From an uncultured Pseudodesulfovibrio sp. (GTDB lineage: Bacteria; Desulfobacterota; Desulfovibrionia; Desulfovibrionales; Desulfovibrionaceae), in assembly GCF_963675635.1 (NCBI RefSeq), contig NZ_OY776488.1:3430001-3494000 (forward strand): a stretch of DNA of 64,000 nucleotides. Direction: 5' to 3'. Positions 9,143 to 19,232 of the stretch are shown in pieces. Under the pieces are notes generated by a model. It did no database searches, was not told where the DNA came from, and saw nothing but the letters and a program-made list of their open reading frames with translations. How positions within the stretch are numbered: the first letter of the stretch is position 1; every line of letters begins with the position of its first letter. The position numbers and the translations under genes are program-made.

Positions 9143-9241
9143 GGCGAAAGCGTCACGGTTGCGGAGTTTGCATTTTTAATGGTGAAAACCCTATTCCAGC
9201 CGACATCCGCTGTCAATTCTGTCTGTTTTTAATGTCAGTGG

Positions 9242-10930
9242 TCATTTTTTCCAATATGGGTGACTGATATCCTCGAAAGCGGACATGGCTGCAATGGACC
9301 CTTCTCCGATGGCGGTTACAATCTGTTGCAGGCCTCCGGTTAAATCGCCAGCCGCATAAACGCGCGGTACATTGGTCCGCATGTCTGATTCGACTTTGAC
9401 GAAACCGTCTTCCTTGAGTTCCACGCCGATGGATTTAGCCAGTCCTGTTGATGCTTTCTGGCCGATGGCAACGAATGCGCCGTCCACAGGCAAGTCGGTG
9501 ACGGTCTGCGTCAGGAGGTTGCGAATCTTGAGATTGCTTACCCTTCGTCCGTCACCTTCTATTTCTTCGACTACGGTATTCCATAGAACCGGGATCTGTT
9601 CGTGCTCCACGGAATCCTGCAATGGCTTCTGGGCGCGAAAGGTGTCGCCACGATGGATGATGCTCACGTTGACGCCGAGGTTCTTGAGGTGGAGCGCGTC
9701 GGTCAGGGCGGTGTTGCCCCCGCCGATGATGGCCACGGATTTACCCTTGTAGAGATACCCGTCACAGGAGGCGCAGTAGTTGATACCTCGCCCGAAGTAG
9801 GTGTCTTCGCCTGTGGCTCCGAGTTTGCGATAACTCGCGCCCGTGGTCAGAATGACGGCTTTGGTCGAGTATTTCCCCCGGCTGGTGGTCACGGTGATGG
9901 TTTCATCCTTGGTCAGGTCGCCGAGAGTGATGGCATCCACGCTTTCTCCCTCGTGGACAGGGACGTATTCGCGGGCATGCTGACTCATGATGTCCATGAG
10001 TTGTTTGCCGGGAACGGATACGAAGCCGGGATAGTTCTCGACCACCGGGGTGAGAGCCACCTGGCCTCCGACAATATGCTTTTCCAGCACAACGGCCTTG
10101 AGGCCGGCGCGGACCGCATAAATGCCTGCGGTTAGTCCGGCGGGGCCTGCGCCTACGATGACGAGATCGACTTCACCTGGTTCGATGGTGCCGTACCCTG
10201 ACGGAGTTTTTCCTTCTTCCATGCCGGGAAGGTTTCCTTCGGCCAGGAGGTCTTCAGCGGATTTGAGATAAACCATTTCAACTACAAATCGTTCTTCCGG
10301 CAGAAGCCCCATGACATCGTGGACACCTTCGTTGAAAATTGTGTGTGGGACAGATCCGACGTTATAGCGTTCCGTGAGTTCCGGGTTCTCGTTCATCTCG
10401 ATGCATTCGGCCTTGACCAGATTGGGTTTGGCAATGGCGCATTTTATGGCGGACATGACCTGTCCGGGGCAATATGGTCAGGTGGGTGCGACAAAGACTT
10501 GAACCAGGCGTTCGTCCTTGAGTAGTTCGAGCAGGGGAACGGACGCTTCGGACAGACCGCTCATCCCCAGTGAGGTGAGCATAATGGCGGTGATGAAGGA
10601 TTTTCCTTCCTCACCGATGGGCGCACCCAGAAAGCGGATATGGTAGTCGTCCGGATTGACACACAGCGTGGGGGAGGCGGTTATTCCCAGTTCTTTGGCT
10701 CGGTCAGAGTCGATTTCATATCCGGTGACAACAATCTTGTCGGTGAGCCGAGCCAGATCCCAACAGAATTTGGCCGTATATTCGGAAAATTCATCATTGA
10801 CTCCGGGCTGAGTGAATACTTCCAACGACACGGTATTGCGGAGTTTTGTGAAGGTTTCCGCCAGTTGCTTACGAACATCAGCAGGCAGAAACCAGTCGTC
10901 CTTGGTATCGTCTTTGAACAGGGGGCTCAT
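9242..10930 (-). CDS. AhpF-like selenoprotein: two thioredoxin folds fused to a thioredoxin-reductase domain, Sec at an in-frame UGA
   Basis: One 562-residue gene read through UGA at 10478-10480 as selenocysteine. Residues 1-110 are a first thioredoxin-like fold without a CxxC. The second fold carries UPYC (Sec at residue 151, context VFVAPT-U-PYCPGQV), where homologues have CPYC. From about residue 245 comes a FAD/NAD(P)H disulfide reductase: VGAGPAGLTAGIYAVRAG for FAD, redox pair CASC near 370, VAIIGGGNTA for NAD(P)H and YAAGDLTGG near the end. The architecture matches AhpF. The frame stays open on both sides of the UGA with continuous homology-like sequence, and a SECIS hairpin follows at 10451-10465. 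selC is present at 24605. The role is probably NAD(P)H-driven reduction of a peroxiredoxin or other disulfide. Read conventionally it would look like two genes, 10478-10930 and 9242-10456. Confidence 0.9.
10451..10480 (-). promoter_or_regulatory. Sec UGA codon and bacterial SECIS element
   Basis: On the minus strand the UGA (10480-10478) is followed after 17 nt by a 5-nt apical loop GGUCA (10460-10456). The loop is closed by GGACA/UGUCC, plus one more C-G pair (10466 with 10450). The loop is almost the GGUCU of the E. coli fdhF SECIS, and the 17-nt distance fits bacterial SECIS spacing. This is the SelB recoding signal. Confidence 0.88.
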
Positions 10931-11029
10931 GGATCACCTCGTATTGTCTATGGAGAAATGAGATTCTATAGACTATGAAAATATCCGTGTAAAAGGATAG
11001 GAGTCAAGCTGGAATAAGCTCGACTGATC

Positions 11030-13375
11030 TTAGAGGACCTCGCATCGGTTTCTGCCATTGTTCTTGGCCTTGTAGAGGGCGTCGTCGGCCCGCTTGAGGA
11101 GAGTCTCAATGGTCGCATCGTCTTTGTGGATTTCGGTTATGCCGATGCTGATGGTATATGAAACGGAATGATCATGAGTCGTTACAGTTTCCTGCTCGAT
11201 AAGTTGTCGCAATCGTTCTGCGGTGTTTTCCCCGGCAGTGATGTCAGTTTGTGTGAGAACCGCCATAAATTCTTCGCCGCCGACTCTGCCGAAAGCATCT
11301 GTCGTACGCAGTGTGGCCTTGCTTCGGGCAACCAGAGCTTTGAGAATATCATCTCCTGCCGGGTGCCCATATGTGTCATTGATCTTTTTGAAATGGTCAA
11401 TATCCAGGGAAAGCAGAACCAATGACGTGCCATAGCGTTTGCACCGATCAAACTCGTCGGTGAGTCTGTTCATGAAGTGTCGCCTGTTGCTCGCTCCTGT
11501 CAGCGGGTCCGTGGAGGCGAGCTTGCGGAGTTCGTTTTCCATGCACCGTTGTTCTGTTATGTCACTGTTGATCCCAATCATGCGGCTTGAGACACCGTCG
11601 TCATCGGTTTGGACTAGCCCGGCACTGTGGATGACGTGAATGCTGTTGTCCGGGTGGATGATCCTGAATTCGAATTCGAACTGGCTCTTTTGTTTGATAG
11701 ATTCATTCAGCCGCTGTTCGACTTCGGCTATGTCATCAGGATGAACGCGTTTCCGCCAGACTTCGTACATGCCGCTGAATTCGCCCTCTTTGACTTCATA
11801 CAACTCCATCATCTTGTGATCCCAATAAAGGTCATTGGTCGAGAGATCCCATTCCCAAATACCGATGTTCCCGGCATCTGTCGCCAGATAAAGCCTGTTC
11901 GTGAGTGAGAGTAGTGCTTCTTCACTCTTTTTGAGTTCAGTCATGTCGCGGGATTCAATGGAAATATAGTCGACCCCATCTTCATCCATGGAAACCGGAT
12001 GATAGGTTACTGCCATGTATCGTTTTCCGACAGTAGGGAGATCGAGCCATGATTCGACTTTGACGGTTTCACCGGCAAGAGCTTTTTCCATACATGTTTT
12101 GGACACACGCTCGTATACCTTTGGACCGACTAATTGTTTGACGCTTTTCCCTATGATGTCCTCACGTTTTTTGCCGAAAAACTGGAGGTATGCGTCGTTG
12201 ACTATGTGGTATATGCCGTTTTTGTCCACAAGGGAGATCAGGTCCGGAGTGGTGGCGATAATGCGCTCAAACCGGACTAACGCTTTTTGTGCCTGCTCTC
12301 TTTCCCGATCTTTCTGAACAAGATCAAGATTCAGGTTCGCGAGCTTCTGATTGACTTCTTCGAGCTTGGCGGTTCTACGTTTGACTTTTTCTTCCAATTC
12401 TTCATGTGCTGCCTTGAGATCTTCCGTAAAGCGTTTGCGTTGGATAATGCGCCATGTTCCGTCCATGACTAGTTGTAATTGACGGATGTCTTCAGCATCA
12501 TAATCTGTTGCCTTGTTGCCGACTCCGGCAAGCATCACGATGCGGTCATAATCAAACACCGGGATGTTCACATGATTTTTAATGGGGATGTGTCCCGCAG
12601 GGTACCCTGTCTTCCCCGGATGGCCCTGATAATCATTAATAACGATTGGCTTGCGCCGTTTGATTGTTTCGGTCCACATGTCGACTCCGGAAATGGCGCA
12701 CTTCTTTTGGTCCTGTTCGATGGAACATTGCTTTATGACGCCGGTTGACCAGGCGTGGAAGGTTGGTTTTGTCTCATCTTCGTTGAGAAAGTAAATGTAT
12801 CCGATATCGCTTGCGGAAACTTTGGTGATCGCTTCCAGTGCGAAATTGAGGATTTCCGCTTCGGGTCTGTGGCACATCTCGGAAATGGTGAAGAGCGTTT
12901 TGAATCGTATCTCGGCGAGTTCAATCTCCTTGAGCGCATGATGGTGTGCCGTTATGTCGACGAACGAGACAAGGGCTGCTGTTTTATCGTCGTATTGGAT
13001 GCGCTTGGCATTGAGACTGACCCAGATGGTACTCCCGTCAATGCGTTTGAGCTGAAGAGTGTGATTCCTGACGGTCTGGTTCTCTTTAAGAAGCGTTCGG
13101 AGGTACTCTCTGTCCGCAAGCATGGTATAAAAGGGTGCTGTATTCTTTCCCAGAAGGTCTGCGGGTGTGCAGCCGACAATTCCTGCGGCTTCACCGTTGC
13201 AGGCAAGGATTTTCCCTGTGAGAGACAGTATGGTCATGCCACCGGGAGCATTTTCAAAAAACAACTGATGAAGATCTCCCTCGGGTTTTCCCTGCAGGAG
13301 TTTCAGTTGGCTTTCCAGTTCGACGATGCGTTTTCTTGCAGCGTCGTATTTTTGAGATAAGTCTGTTTTAACCAT
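11030..13375 (-). CDS. PAS-GAF-PAS-PAS-GGDEF diguanylate cyclase
   Basis: A 781-residue, apparently soluble signalling protein. In order: N-terminal coiled coil (1-30), PAS (35-150), GAF (165-310, with PIVINDYQGHPGKTGYPAGH), coiled coil (320-365), two PAS domains (375-490, 495-620) and a GGDEF domain (625-780). The active site is intact as GGEEF, and an RTTD inhibitory site lies five residues before it, so a c-di-GMP-synthesising, product-inhibited enzyme is expected. No transmembrane segment is obvious. It is 99 nt upstream, by minus-strand order, of the selenoprotein gene, without evident coupling. Confidence 0.92.
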   Translation of the reverse strand: MVKTDLSQKYDAARKRIVELESQLKLLQGKPEGDLHQLFFENAPGGMTILSLTGKILACNGEAAGIVGCTPADLLGKNTAPFYTMLADREYLRTLLKENQTVRNHTLQLKRIDGSTIWVSLNAKRIQYDDKTAALVSFVDITAHHHALKEIELAEIRFKTLFTISEMCHRPEAEILNFALEAITKVSASDIGYIYFLNEDETKPTFHAWSTGVIKQCSIEQDQKKCAISGVDMWTETIKRRKPIVINDYQGHPGKTGYPAGHIPIKNHVNIPVFDYDRIVMLAGVGNKATDYDAEDIRQLQLVMDGTWRIIQRKRFTEDLKAAHEELEEKVKRRTAKLEEVNQKLANLNLDLVQKDREREQAQKALVRFERIIATTPDLISLVDKNGIYHIVNDAYLQFFGKKREDIIGKSVKQLVGPKVYERVSKTCMEKALAGETVKVESWLDLPTVGKRYMAVTYHPVSMDEDGVDYISIESRDMTELKKSEEALLSLTNRLYLATDAGNIGIWEWDLSTNDLYWDHKMMELYEVKEGEFSGMYEVWRKRVHPDDIAEVEQRLNESIKQKSQFEFEFRIIHPDNSIHVIHSAGLVQTDDDGVSSRMIGINSDITEQRCMENELRKLASTDPLTGASNRRHFMNRLTDEFDRCKRYGTSLVLLSLDIDHFKKINDTYGHPAGDDILKALVARSKATLRTTDAFGRVGGEEFMAVLTQTDITAGENTAERLRQLIEQETVTTHDHSVSYTISIGITEIHKDDATIETLLKRADDALYKAKNNGRNRCEVL

Positions 13376-13474
13376 GCACTATCCGTTTGCAGCTGTGAGG
13401 AAAACACTGTCTGGTAAGAACCAGGATCTTTGAGAAACGTCTAGAGTGCTATTCGTTGGGGAAAAGCCCGTCTA

Positions 13475-14614
13475 TTATTTTTCAGGGACAGGGAGTGTAA
13501 TGAAAAATGTGGTCGTTCCGTCGCCGGTTATGAAGTCTACTTTGCCGTCGAGGTATTTCTCGGTGAACAGTTTGATTACGTAATTCCCAAGTCCTCTCTC
13601 TCTGGACTTTGTAGAAATATACCGTTTGAACATCTGCTTGCGAATAATGGGTGGGATGTCTCCCGGATTTGTCATACCAAGACGGATCCGGCCGTCAGCC
13701 ATTTGCTTGCATTCCAGTGTCACTTGGCCCGGTGCGCTTTCGCGTGCTTCGATGGCATTGGATAGCATGTTGCTGATTACATGGCTCAAAAGTCGTTTGT
13801 CAGTCGTAATGAATTCGGCGGTGACGTTGATATCAATACAGGAGCTCTGTGTGTTTCTGAGTGTACACTCTTTTGAAATAATTGAATTGATGAATTGCTC
13901 TGCCTTGAAAGTTTCCATGTCAGTCGTCAGTCTGCCTTCTTCTGCAGCAGTCACGTCCCTGTGGTAGAGAATATCTTTCAGTGTCCGCCTGGACGATTCG
14001 ATAAGCAGGGAAAAGAGACCTGAATCATCCGGCTCGGCTTCGATGAGTTCAGTGAGCGTGGCAATGCCACCGACGCCGTTGATGAGGCCGTGATAAAATG
14101 TGCGATTAAAGTAACGCAATTTGAGTTCATGGCTGATGTCCATGACAAAGAGGGTGGTCAGGGGCTCGTCATTGAGCTTCATGGGCGTGGTGAAAACCTG
14201 AAGGTCCAGCGGCTCTTCGACTCCATGAACAAGCCGCGTCATGCGGCAGTCCTGACAATCAGCAATGCCGTCAAGACTTTTGATGATAGCCTGGGCGGCG
14301 CCGCAGACGTCACAGAATTCAGAACAGCCGCATCCTGCTTCAACTTTGGTCGAATTCACGCAGTCCAGCGCTTCACCCGGTCGCAATCCTATGACGTCCT
14401 CTCGTTGCTGCTTATGCGCGAGTTGTCGGAAGGCCTCGTTGCAATATATTATCTGCCTGTGCTTGTTGATGATGGCCATGCCCATGGGAACAGCATCAAA
14501 ACAGGAGAGCATGAGCTTCTTTTTTACCTCGACAGAATCGGCATGCACAACATCTTCGCTGTATCGTTCAGGAGACGCAAAATGGGTTGGCAGTCCTGTT
14601 CCGGTGGTGGGCAT
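13475..14614 (-). CDS. PAS-domain sensor histidine kinase with Cys-rich insert
   Basis: A 379-residue soluble kinase. The start is set at the ATG giving MPTTGTGLPTHF, preceded by an AAGGA ribosome site; an upstream in-frame ATG 120 nt earlier has no such site. Residues 30-165 form a PAS domain with cysteine pairs (AGCGCSEFCDVCG, DCQDC) that could bind a metal or cluster. The phosphoacceptor region is FYHGLINGVGGI, with ATP-binding boxes NMLSNAIEA and RERGLGNYVIK. No response regulator is adjacent. The Cys pattern suggests redox or metal sensing, by inference. Confidence 0.85.
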   Translation of the reverse strand: MPTTGTGLPTHFASPERYSEDVVHADSVEVKKKLMLSCFDAVPMGMAIINKHRQIIYCNEAFRQLAHKQQREDVIGLRPGEALDCVNSTKVEAGCGCSEFCDVCGAAQAIIKSLDGIADCQDCRMTRLVHGVEEPLDLQVFTTPMKLNDEPLTTLFVMDISHELKLRYFNRTFYHGLINGVGGIATLTELIEAEPDDSGLFSLLIESSRRTLKDILYHRDVTAAEEGRLTTDMETFKAEQFINSIISKECTLRNTQSSCIDINVTAEFITTDKRLLSHVISNMLSNAIEARESAPGQVTLECKQMADGRIRLGMTNPGDIPPIIRKQMFKRYISTKSRERGLGNYVIKLFTEKYLDGKVDFITGDGTTTFFITLPVPEK

Positions 14615-14737
14615 GGTTAAGTCCTTGTTTGAAACCGTTGACTGAAGGCTTTGTCCATTCAAGTACAGTAAATTAAATATTACGGGATTTGTGTGTTTGG
14701 TCAACAAGATCAATGTGTGGCTGTGGGAGAACAAAAG

Positions 14738-14767
14738 AAGGAGGGGGCGAAATATCGTCCCCTCCTT
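14738..14767 (-). terminator. Intrinsic terminator after the octaheme cytochrome gene
   Basis: The hairpin AAGGAGGGG(A)CGA / TCG(C)CCCCTCCTT is followed on the minus strand by TTCTTTTGTT. It lies 20 nt after the cytochrome stop codon. Confidence 0.75.
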
Positions 14768-14788
14768 TTATTGTGTTGAGTCTTACGG

Positions 14789-16174
14789 CTATTCCTTGCC
14801 GAATATTTCCACAGGTTTCGTAGTATTGCCGCCCGTGTTCGGGAAGTCGGGATACATGTAAGCCTTGGTGTTGGTTTCGATCAGATGACGTGCTTCTTCC
14901 ATGAATCTGTTGTAGCGATTTTTACATTCATAGAAGCCGTGCCACCATGCGTAATCCGGGGCCATCATAGCAGAACCCATGCGGGCGCGTCGGCCTTCGT
15001 GGTGCCATAGTTCGTAGAATTCGACTTCCAGTGCTTCGTCGAAGTACTTGGTTTTGTCGAGCAGGCCTTTTTCATACAGCTCGTCGAACTTTGCCTTGGC
15101 AGGCTTGTAGTAGACTTCGTTGTATTCTTCGACTGATGTGTCGAGGCCCACATAGAAATCGTCGATCCAGGTCTGTCCATGACACTGACTGCATATGTCC
15201 TTCATCTTGTCGCGTTCGACTTTCCAGTCCGTGCCGGAGGGGAACGGTTTGAAGTCTTGCGGGCGGACAGTCAGCGGTGCCTGGGTTTCCCAGGACAGGC
15301 GTTCGGTCACGTCGTGCGTAGTCGCCTGCTTGCCGGAGCCGGACATGTGACATGCTGCACAGGTCGGAGCACGGTAATCAACACCAGGGGTCCATGCGCC
15401 CGGAGCGGAGTCGAAGTTGTATTCGTGCTTGAAGGCCTGGTAGATGTCACCGTGTTTGGATTCGTTGAATATTTCGATTTGCGGATGATCAGGTCCGAGA
15501 TGACACTGTCCGCAGGTTTCAGGCTTGCGCGCTTCCATGACCGAGAAACGGTGACGGGTATGACAGCTTGTGCAACTGCCGAGGGAACCGTCGAAGTTGA
15601 CACGACCAACACCGACGCTGGGCCAGGTTGCCGGATCAAGCTTGCCGTCCTTCATCTTGAGCACGGTACCATGGCAGTAGTAACAGCCGGTCTTGCGTTC
15701 GTTGTCGGAGTTCATGCCCTTGTTCAGCCATGGATCAAGTTTCCACATGATTTCGATGGTGTTGGCATGCTTACTCTTGGCATACTGCTTGGCCTCGTCA
15801 GGATGACAGCGAGAACAGTCTTTGGGAGTGACAGGGGAGGCGATGGGTACGAAATACTGTTTTTCGCCCATGGGCATGTCTCCCATGGAGTAATATTTCT
15901 CATGATCCACGTCGATATCCTTGTCACCGGGCTGGGCCTGGTGACAATCCAGGCAGGTGATGCCCGCAGACGCATGACGGCTCATGGCCCAGTCTGCAAA
16001 GATGCCGGGGGTTTCCTGTTTATGACACTCGATGCATGCCGTACCCTGAGGCGGTGTGGCTCGTTCCATGCGGAGTTCCCGCACCTTTGGGAAGTTCTGT
16101 GCGCTTGCCACTGCAACAGACAGAAGCGTGGCTGCCATGATCATGGCAAGAAAGAGACTCAATCGTCTATGCAT
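14789..16174 (-). CDS. Octaheme c-type cytochrome, hydroxylamine-oxidoreductase (HAO) family
   Basis: A 461-residue periplasmic multihaem enzyme. The start is at MHRRLSLF, preceded by GGAGG; a longer reading frame would run into the upstream gene. A signal peptide (to about residue 27, ASA-QN) is followed by exactly eight CxxCH sites: CIECH, CLDCH, CSRCH, CYYCH, CTSCH, CGQCH, CAACH and CSQCH. The C-terminal DYAWWHGFYECKNRY stretch is typical of HAO-fold proteins. In anaerobes these enzymes are linked to nitrite or hydroxylamine reduction. The adjacent NapC-type partner supports electron delivery from quinol. Direction and substrate are inferred; NrfA-type pentahaem reductase is excluded by the haem count. 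Confidence 0.85.
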   Translation of the reverse strand: MHRRLSLFLAMIMAATLLSVAVASAQNFPKVRELRMERATPPQGTACIECHKQETPGIFADWAMSRHASAGITCLDCHQAQPGDKDIDVDHEKYYSMGDMPMGEKQYFVPIASPVTPKDCSRCHPDEAKQYAKSKHANTIEIMWKLDPWLNKGMNSDNERKTGCYYCHGTVLKMKDGKLDPATWPSVGVGRVNFDGSLGSCTSCHTRHRFSVMEARKPETCGQCHLGPDHPQIEIFNESKHGDIYQAFKHEYNFDSAPGAWTPGVDYRAPTCAACHMSGSGKQATTHDVTERLSWETQAPLTVRPQDFKPFPSGTDWKVERDKMKDICSQCHGQTWIDDFYVGLDTSVEEYNEVYYKPAKAKFDELYEKGLLDKTKYFDEALEVEFYELWHHEGRRARMGSAMMAPDYAWWHGFYECKNRYNRFMEEARHLIETNTKAYMYPDFPNTGGNTTKPVEIFGKE

Positions 16175-16187
16175 TCCAAATCCTCCT

Positions 16188-16760
16188 TTAGATACCCAGA
16201 TTCCGCAGTCCTGAAGCCCGGTAAGGAGCCCCAAACTGCTTGTAGTCATAGAATTGCCTGTCCTTGTGCACAAGGTCACGGTGACAGTCCATGCATCGGT
16301 ACTCTTCTCCGCCATTGGCGTAGAGCACTTTCCGGTGTGCCAGCATGGCTCCGCGTTTGCCAGGCATGTGCAGCAGGTTCCGGTGGCATTTCATGCACTG
16401 GTCGTTTTTCATTGTCGACCAGATGCGTTCTTTCATGACTTGTCGATCATAGCTTTCGGCTCCTCCCGTGAAGTGGGAGAAAACGTCCTTCAGTCCGTGG
16501 GCGGTTTTGGCAAAGAAGAAGTCATACGTGTCGTGGGGAGCGGGGAGATGACAGTCCATACAGTCTGCCACGAATCCCTGTTCGTTGTTGACATGTGTCG
16601 ACGTCTTCCAAGCCATTACGGCAGGGCGGATTTCGTGACAAGAACCGCAGAACTCCGGTGTCGAAGTCCTGACCATGGTGTAATATGTCATGCTGAAAAG
16701 AGGAAATGCGATCAGAATGCCACATAAAACTAACAAAACCGATTTGGTTTTTCGGTCCAT
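16188..16760 (-). CDS. NapC/NrfH-family tetraheme cytochrome c, quinol dehydrogenase
   Basis: A 190-residue membrane-anchored cytochrome. One N-terminal span (residues 8-28, VLLVLCGILIAFPLFSMTYY) is followed by four CxxCH sites: CGSCH, CMDCH, CMKCH and CMDCH. That is the NrfH/NapC pattern. The stop lies 13 nt before the octaheme cytochrome start, so the pair is cotranscribed. It resembles the haoC-haoA pair of Campylobacterota: the small subunit takes electrons from menaquinol and passes them to the periplasmic octaheme enzyme. Confidence 0.9.
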   Translation of the reverse strand: MDRKTKSVLLVLCGILIAFPLFSMTYYTMVRTSTPEFCGSCHEIRPAVMAWKTSTHVNNEQGFVADCMDCHLPAPHDTYDFFFAKTAHGLKDVFSHFTGGAESYDRQVMKERIWSTMKNDQCMKCHRNLLHMPGKRGAMLAHRKVLYANGGEEYRCMDCHRDLVHKDRQFYDYKQFGAPYRASGLRNLGI

Positions 16761-17128
16761 ACCTCCTCCTGGTTGCAGTGCCCTTTCTCATGACCATAGC
16801 CCCCGGTCTGAGAAGAAGGATGGAAGAATATTAGCAAATATAGTGGGAAATGCCATACTATTTTTATTTACTATTCGGTCGTTCATATGGAATGACATTG
16901 CGGTGTCGTGATTTATGTGCAAAATCGTGTTTAGTTATTGAATTAATAGAGGGTTGTAGTCGGTGTGAATTGAATGAGCCGGACGCTTCGTGGTATTAGT
17001 CTTGTTTATCCAAAACGCTATTGGGGTGAGGGGTTTCGTTATTATACATTATAATGGGCGAATATAATTCTCTATGTCATTAGTAGACAATCTTTGTATC
17101 AATTTTTGGAGAGCTGAGAGAGGGAAAG
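16761..17128. other. Divergent intergenic region between cytochrome pair and chemoreceptor
   Basis: A 368-nt AT-rich region with no gene. A TATAAT hexamer occurs near 17059 on the plus strand, but no matching -35 at 17 nt is convincing. No clear HcpR or FNR palindrome was found upstream of the cytochrome gene. The chemoreceptor is preceded by a GAGAGAGGG ribosome site. Confidence 0.4.
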
Positions 17129-19153
17129 ATGAAAAATATTAAACTGAGTGTGAAGCTGATTGGTGGATTTGTGGCGACAGCGCTTATCACGTTGGCCGTC
17201 GGAATGGTCGGGTATGTCGAGCTCTCAAACATGGAGGGTCATGTAGAGATGCTTGGCCAGGAGGATATGCCGAAAGTGGAGTCGCTTCTTCAAATGGAGT
17301 CTCATTTGAATTCGGCGATGATCGGTATGCGGACTTTGATGTCGCCAGTCATTGGTGCGGATATCCGAAAGAGTCAGTATGAAATACTTGCCGAGAACCG
17401 AGAGGCATACAAGAGGAATTTTGATAGATACACCTCTCTGGATAGATCTGTTGAGGAACAGCAGATCGGCAAGGACTTTCTCTCCGAAGTCGGCAAATGG
17501 GCTGCGAGTAACAACCAGGCGGTGGAAACTTCCAAAAAGCTGTTGGAACTCGATATTCTTAATCCAGAAAGGTATATGAAGAACCTCTGGATTTTTACGA
17601 GTGACCATTACCAACTGGCTTCCAAGGTCGGCGAACTGCTCGCCGCTGGGACTGGTTTTGAGGGAGGAACTGATCCGACCCAGTGTCGTTTTGGAAAATG
17701 GTTGTCATCTTATCAAACCACGAATCCCGAAATTATCAAAATTCTGCAGGAAGTCCGCAAGCCGCATGATCATTTTCATGCCGCTGTTTTGACGATCAAA
17801 GACGCTTCCAGCCGGGGAGAGAATGGCGAGGCTTTCGAGGCTTTTGAAGGGAAGATGATGCCTGCGGCTCAAGAGGTCTTCAGTTATTTCGATAAACTTC
17901 GCGCATCAGCACAACTGTCTGTCGCCACTTTTGAAGAAATGAGCAATATCCTCATGGGGGATTCAGCCCGTGGACAAACAGAAACAATGGCTGTGATGGA
18001 CAAACTCATTCAGTTTAATCTCAAGGAATCCGCCATATCTGTGGAAGAAGCGCAAGCAGCGTCCGCTTCGGCTAAATTGTTTGCCGTGTTAGGCGTGGTC
18101 ATCGGCGTTATTCTCGCTTTGTTCCTGGGAATAATTCTGACTCGTGGTATTACCGGCCCGATATTCAAGGGTGTGACTTTTGCCCAGCAAATGGCAAATG
18201 GTGATTTTTCCAAAGAACTTGATGTTGTTCAGAAGGACGAAATTGGCGATTTGGCGAATGCTTTGAATGAAATGGTCAGCAAGCTGCGTGAGGTGGTCAA
18301 GAACGTGCAATCCGCTTCCGATAACGTCGCTTCCGGGAGCGCGGAACTCTCGTCCTCTTCACAAAGTCTGTCTCAGGGGGCCACGGAACAAGCCGCTTCG
18401 ATTGAAGAGGTCTCTTCTTCCATGGAAGAAATGGGGGCTAACATCCGGCAGACCGCAGATAATGCACAGCAGACTGAAAAGATGTCGAAGTTGGCGGCCT
18501 CCGATGCCAAGAAGGGCGGAGATGCCGTTATACAAACCGTTCAGGCCATGAAGGATATTGCTGATAAAATTTCCATTATTGAGGAAATTGCGCGCCAGAC
18601 CAACCTGCTCGCCTTGAATGCGGCCATCGAAGCCGCTCGGGCCGGTGAGCACGGGAAGGGGTTTGCGGTCGTGGCCGCCGAAGTCAGGAAATTGGCTGAA
18701 CGGTCTGGAACTGCTGCCGCTGAAATCAGCGAACTGTCTTCTTCCAGTGTGCAGGTGGCTGAAGAGGCCGGAGAAATGCTGCAGAAGATCGTGCCGGACA
18801 TCCAGAAAACGGCTGAACTTATTCAGGAGATATCGGCAGCTGCTAACGAGCAGGACGCCGGTGCCGGTCAGATAAACTCCGCCATTCAGCAGCTTGATCA
18901 GGTCATTCAGCAAAACGCCGCAGCCTCTGAAGAGATGGCCTCGACGTCTGAAGAGTTGTCTGGTCAGGCAACACAGATGCAGGCGACCATGGGCTTCTTT
19001 AGAATAGGCCAGGTTGGCCAGTCTGTTTCTCGTTCCAGGATTGTGGCTTCTGCCTCGCGTAAGCCTCAAGCATTACCTCAATCAAACCCGAAAGCTGTTC
19101 AGAGCAAAGGTCTTGATATGAAGATGGATGACGAGGATTTTGAACGCTTCTAG
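17129..19153 (+). CDS. Methyl-accepting chemotaxis protein with CZB-like zinc-binding domain
   Basis: A 674-residue chemoreceptor. A first membrane span lies at 10-30, then a helical sensor region. A CZB-like segment at about 155-225 supplies candidate Zn ligands: histidine in SDHYQLA, cysteine in [12 protein letters not shown] and two histidines in KPHDHFHA. A second span lies at about 310-335, then HAMP and the methylation/signalling helices, with the hairpin tip [24 protein letters not shown] near 495. The CZB unit sits before the second membrane span, unlike the usual cytoplasmic C-terminal CZB, so its side of the membrane needs attention. No che genes are nearby. Confidence 0.9.
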   Translation: MKNIKLSVKLIGGFVATALITLAVGMVGYVELSNMEGHVEMLGQEDMPKVESLLQMESHLNSAMIGMRTLMSPVIGADIRKSQYEILAENREAYKRNFDRYTSLDRSVEEQQIGKDFLSEVGKWAASNNQAVETSKKLLELDILNPERYMKNLWIFTSDHYQLASKVGELLAAGTGFEGGTDPTQCRFGKWLSSYQTTNPEIIKILQEVRKPHDHFHAAVLTIKDASSRGENGEAFEAFEGKMMPAAQEVFSYFDKLRASAQLSVATFEEMSNILMGDSARGQTETMAVMDKLIQFNLKESAISVEEAQAASASAKLFAVLGVVIGVILALFLGIILTRGITGPIFKGVTFAQQMANGDFSKELDVVQKDEIGDLANALNEMVSKLREVVKNVQSASDNVASGSAELSSSSQSLSQGATEQAASIEEVSSSMEEMGANIRQTADNAQQTEKMSKLAASDAKKGGDAVIQTVQAMKDIADKISIIEEIARQTNLLALNAAIEAARAGEHGKGFAVVAAEVRKLAERSGTAAAEISELSSSSVQVAEEAGEMLQKIVPDIQKTAELIQEISAAANEQDAGAGQINSAIQQLDQVIQQNAAASEEMASTSEELSGQATQMQATMGFFRIGQVGQSVSRSRIVASASRKPQALPQSNPKAVQSKGLDMKMDDEDFERF

Positions 19154-19182
19154 ACAGCAGACCAGCTTCACACTGCAAACAA

Positions 19183-19210
19183 AAAGGCCCGCGCATCAGC
19201 GCGGGCCTTT
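19183..19210. terminator. Bidirectional terminator between convergent genes
   Basis: GGCCCGCGC, ATCA loop, GCGCGGGCC, flanked by AAAAA on the left and TTTATT on the right. It serves the chemoreceptor gene (plus) and the glutamate-synthase-like gene (minus). Confidence 0.85.
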
Positions 19211-19232
19211 ATTGTGTCATGTATGAAGGGTC

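Noticed and set aside
10478..10480. The UGA in the reductase as a nonsense mutation or gene boundary
   Set aside because: The open frame continues directly into CPYC-like sequence, a SECIS is present, and the downstream part has no ribosome site at its first ATG.
15179..16438. A 419-codon plus-strand frame opposite the octaheme cytochrome
   Set aside because: The minus strand carries eight CxxCH sites and a signal peptide; the opposite frame is a by-product.
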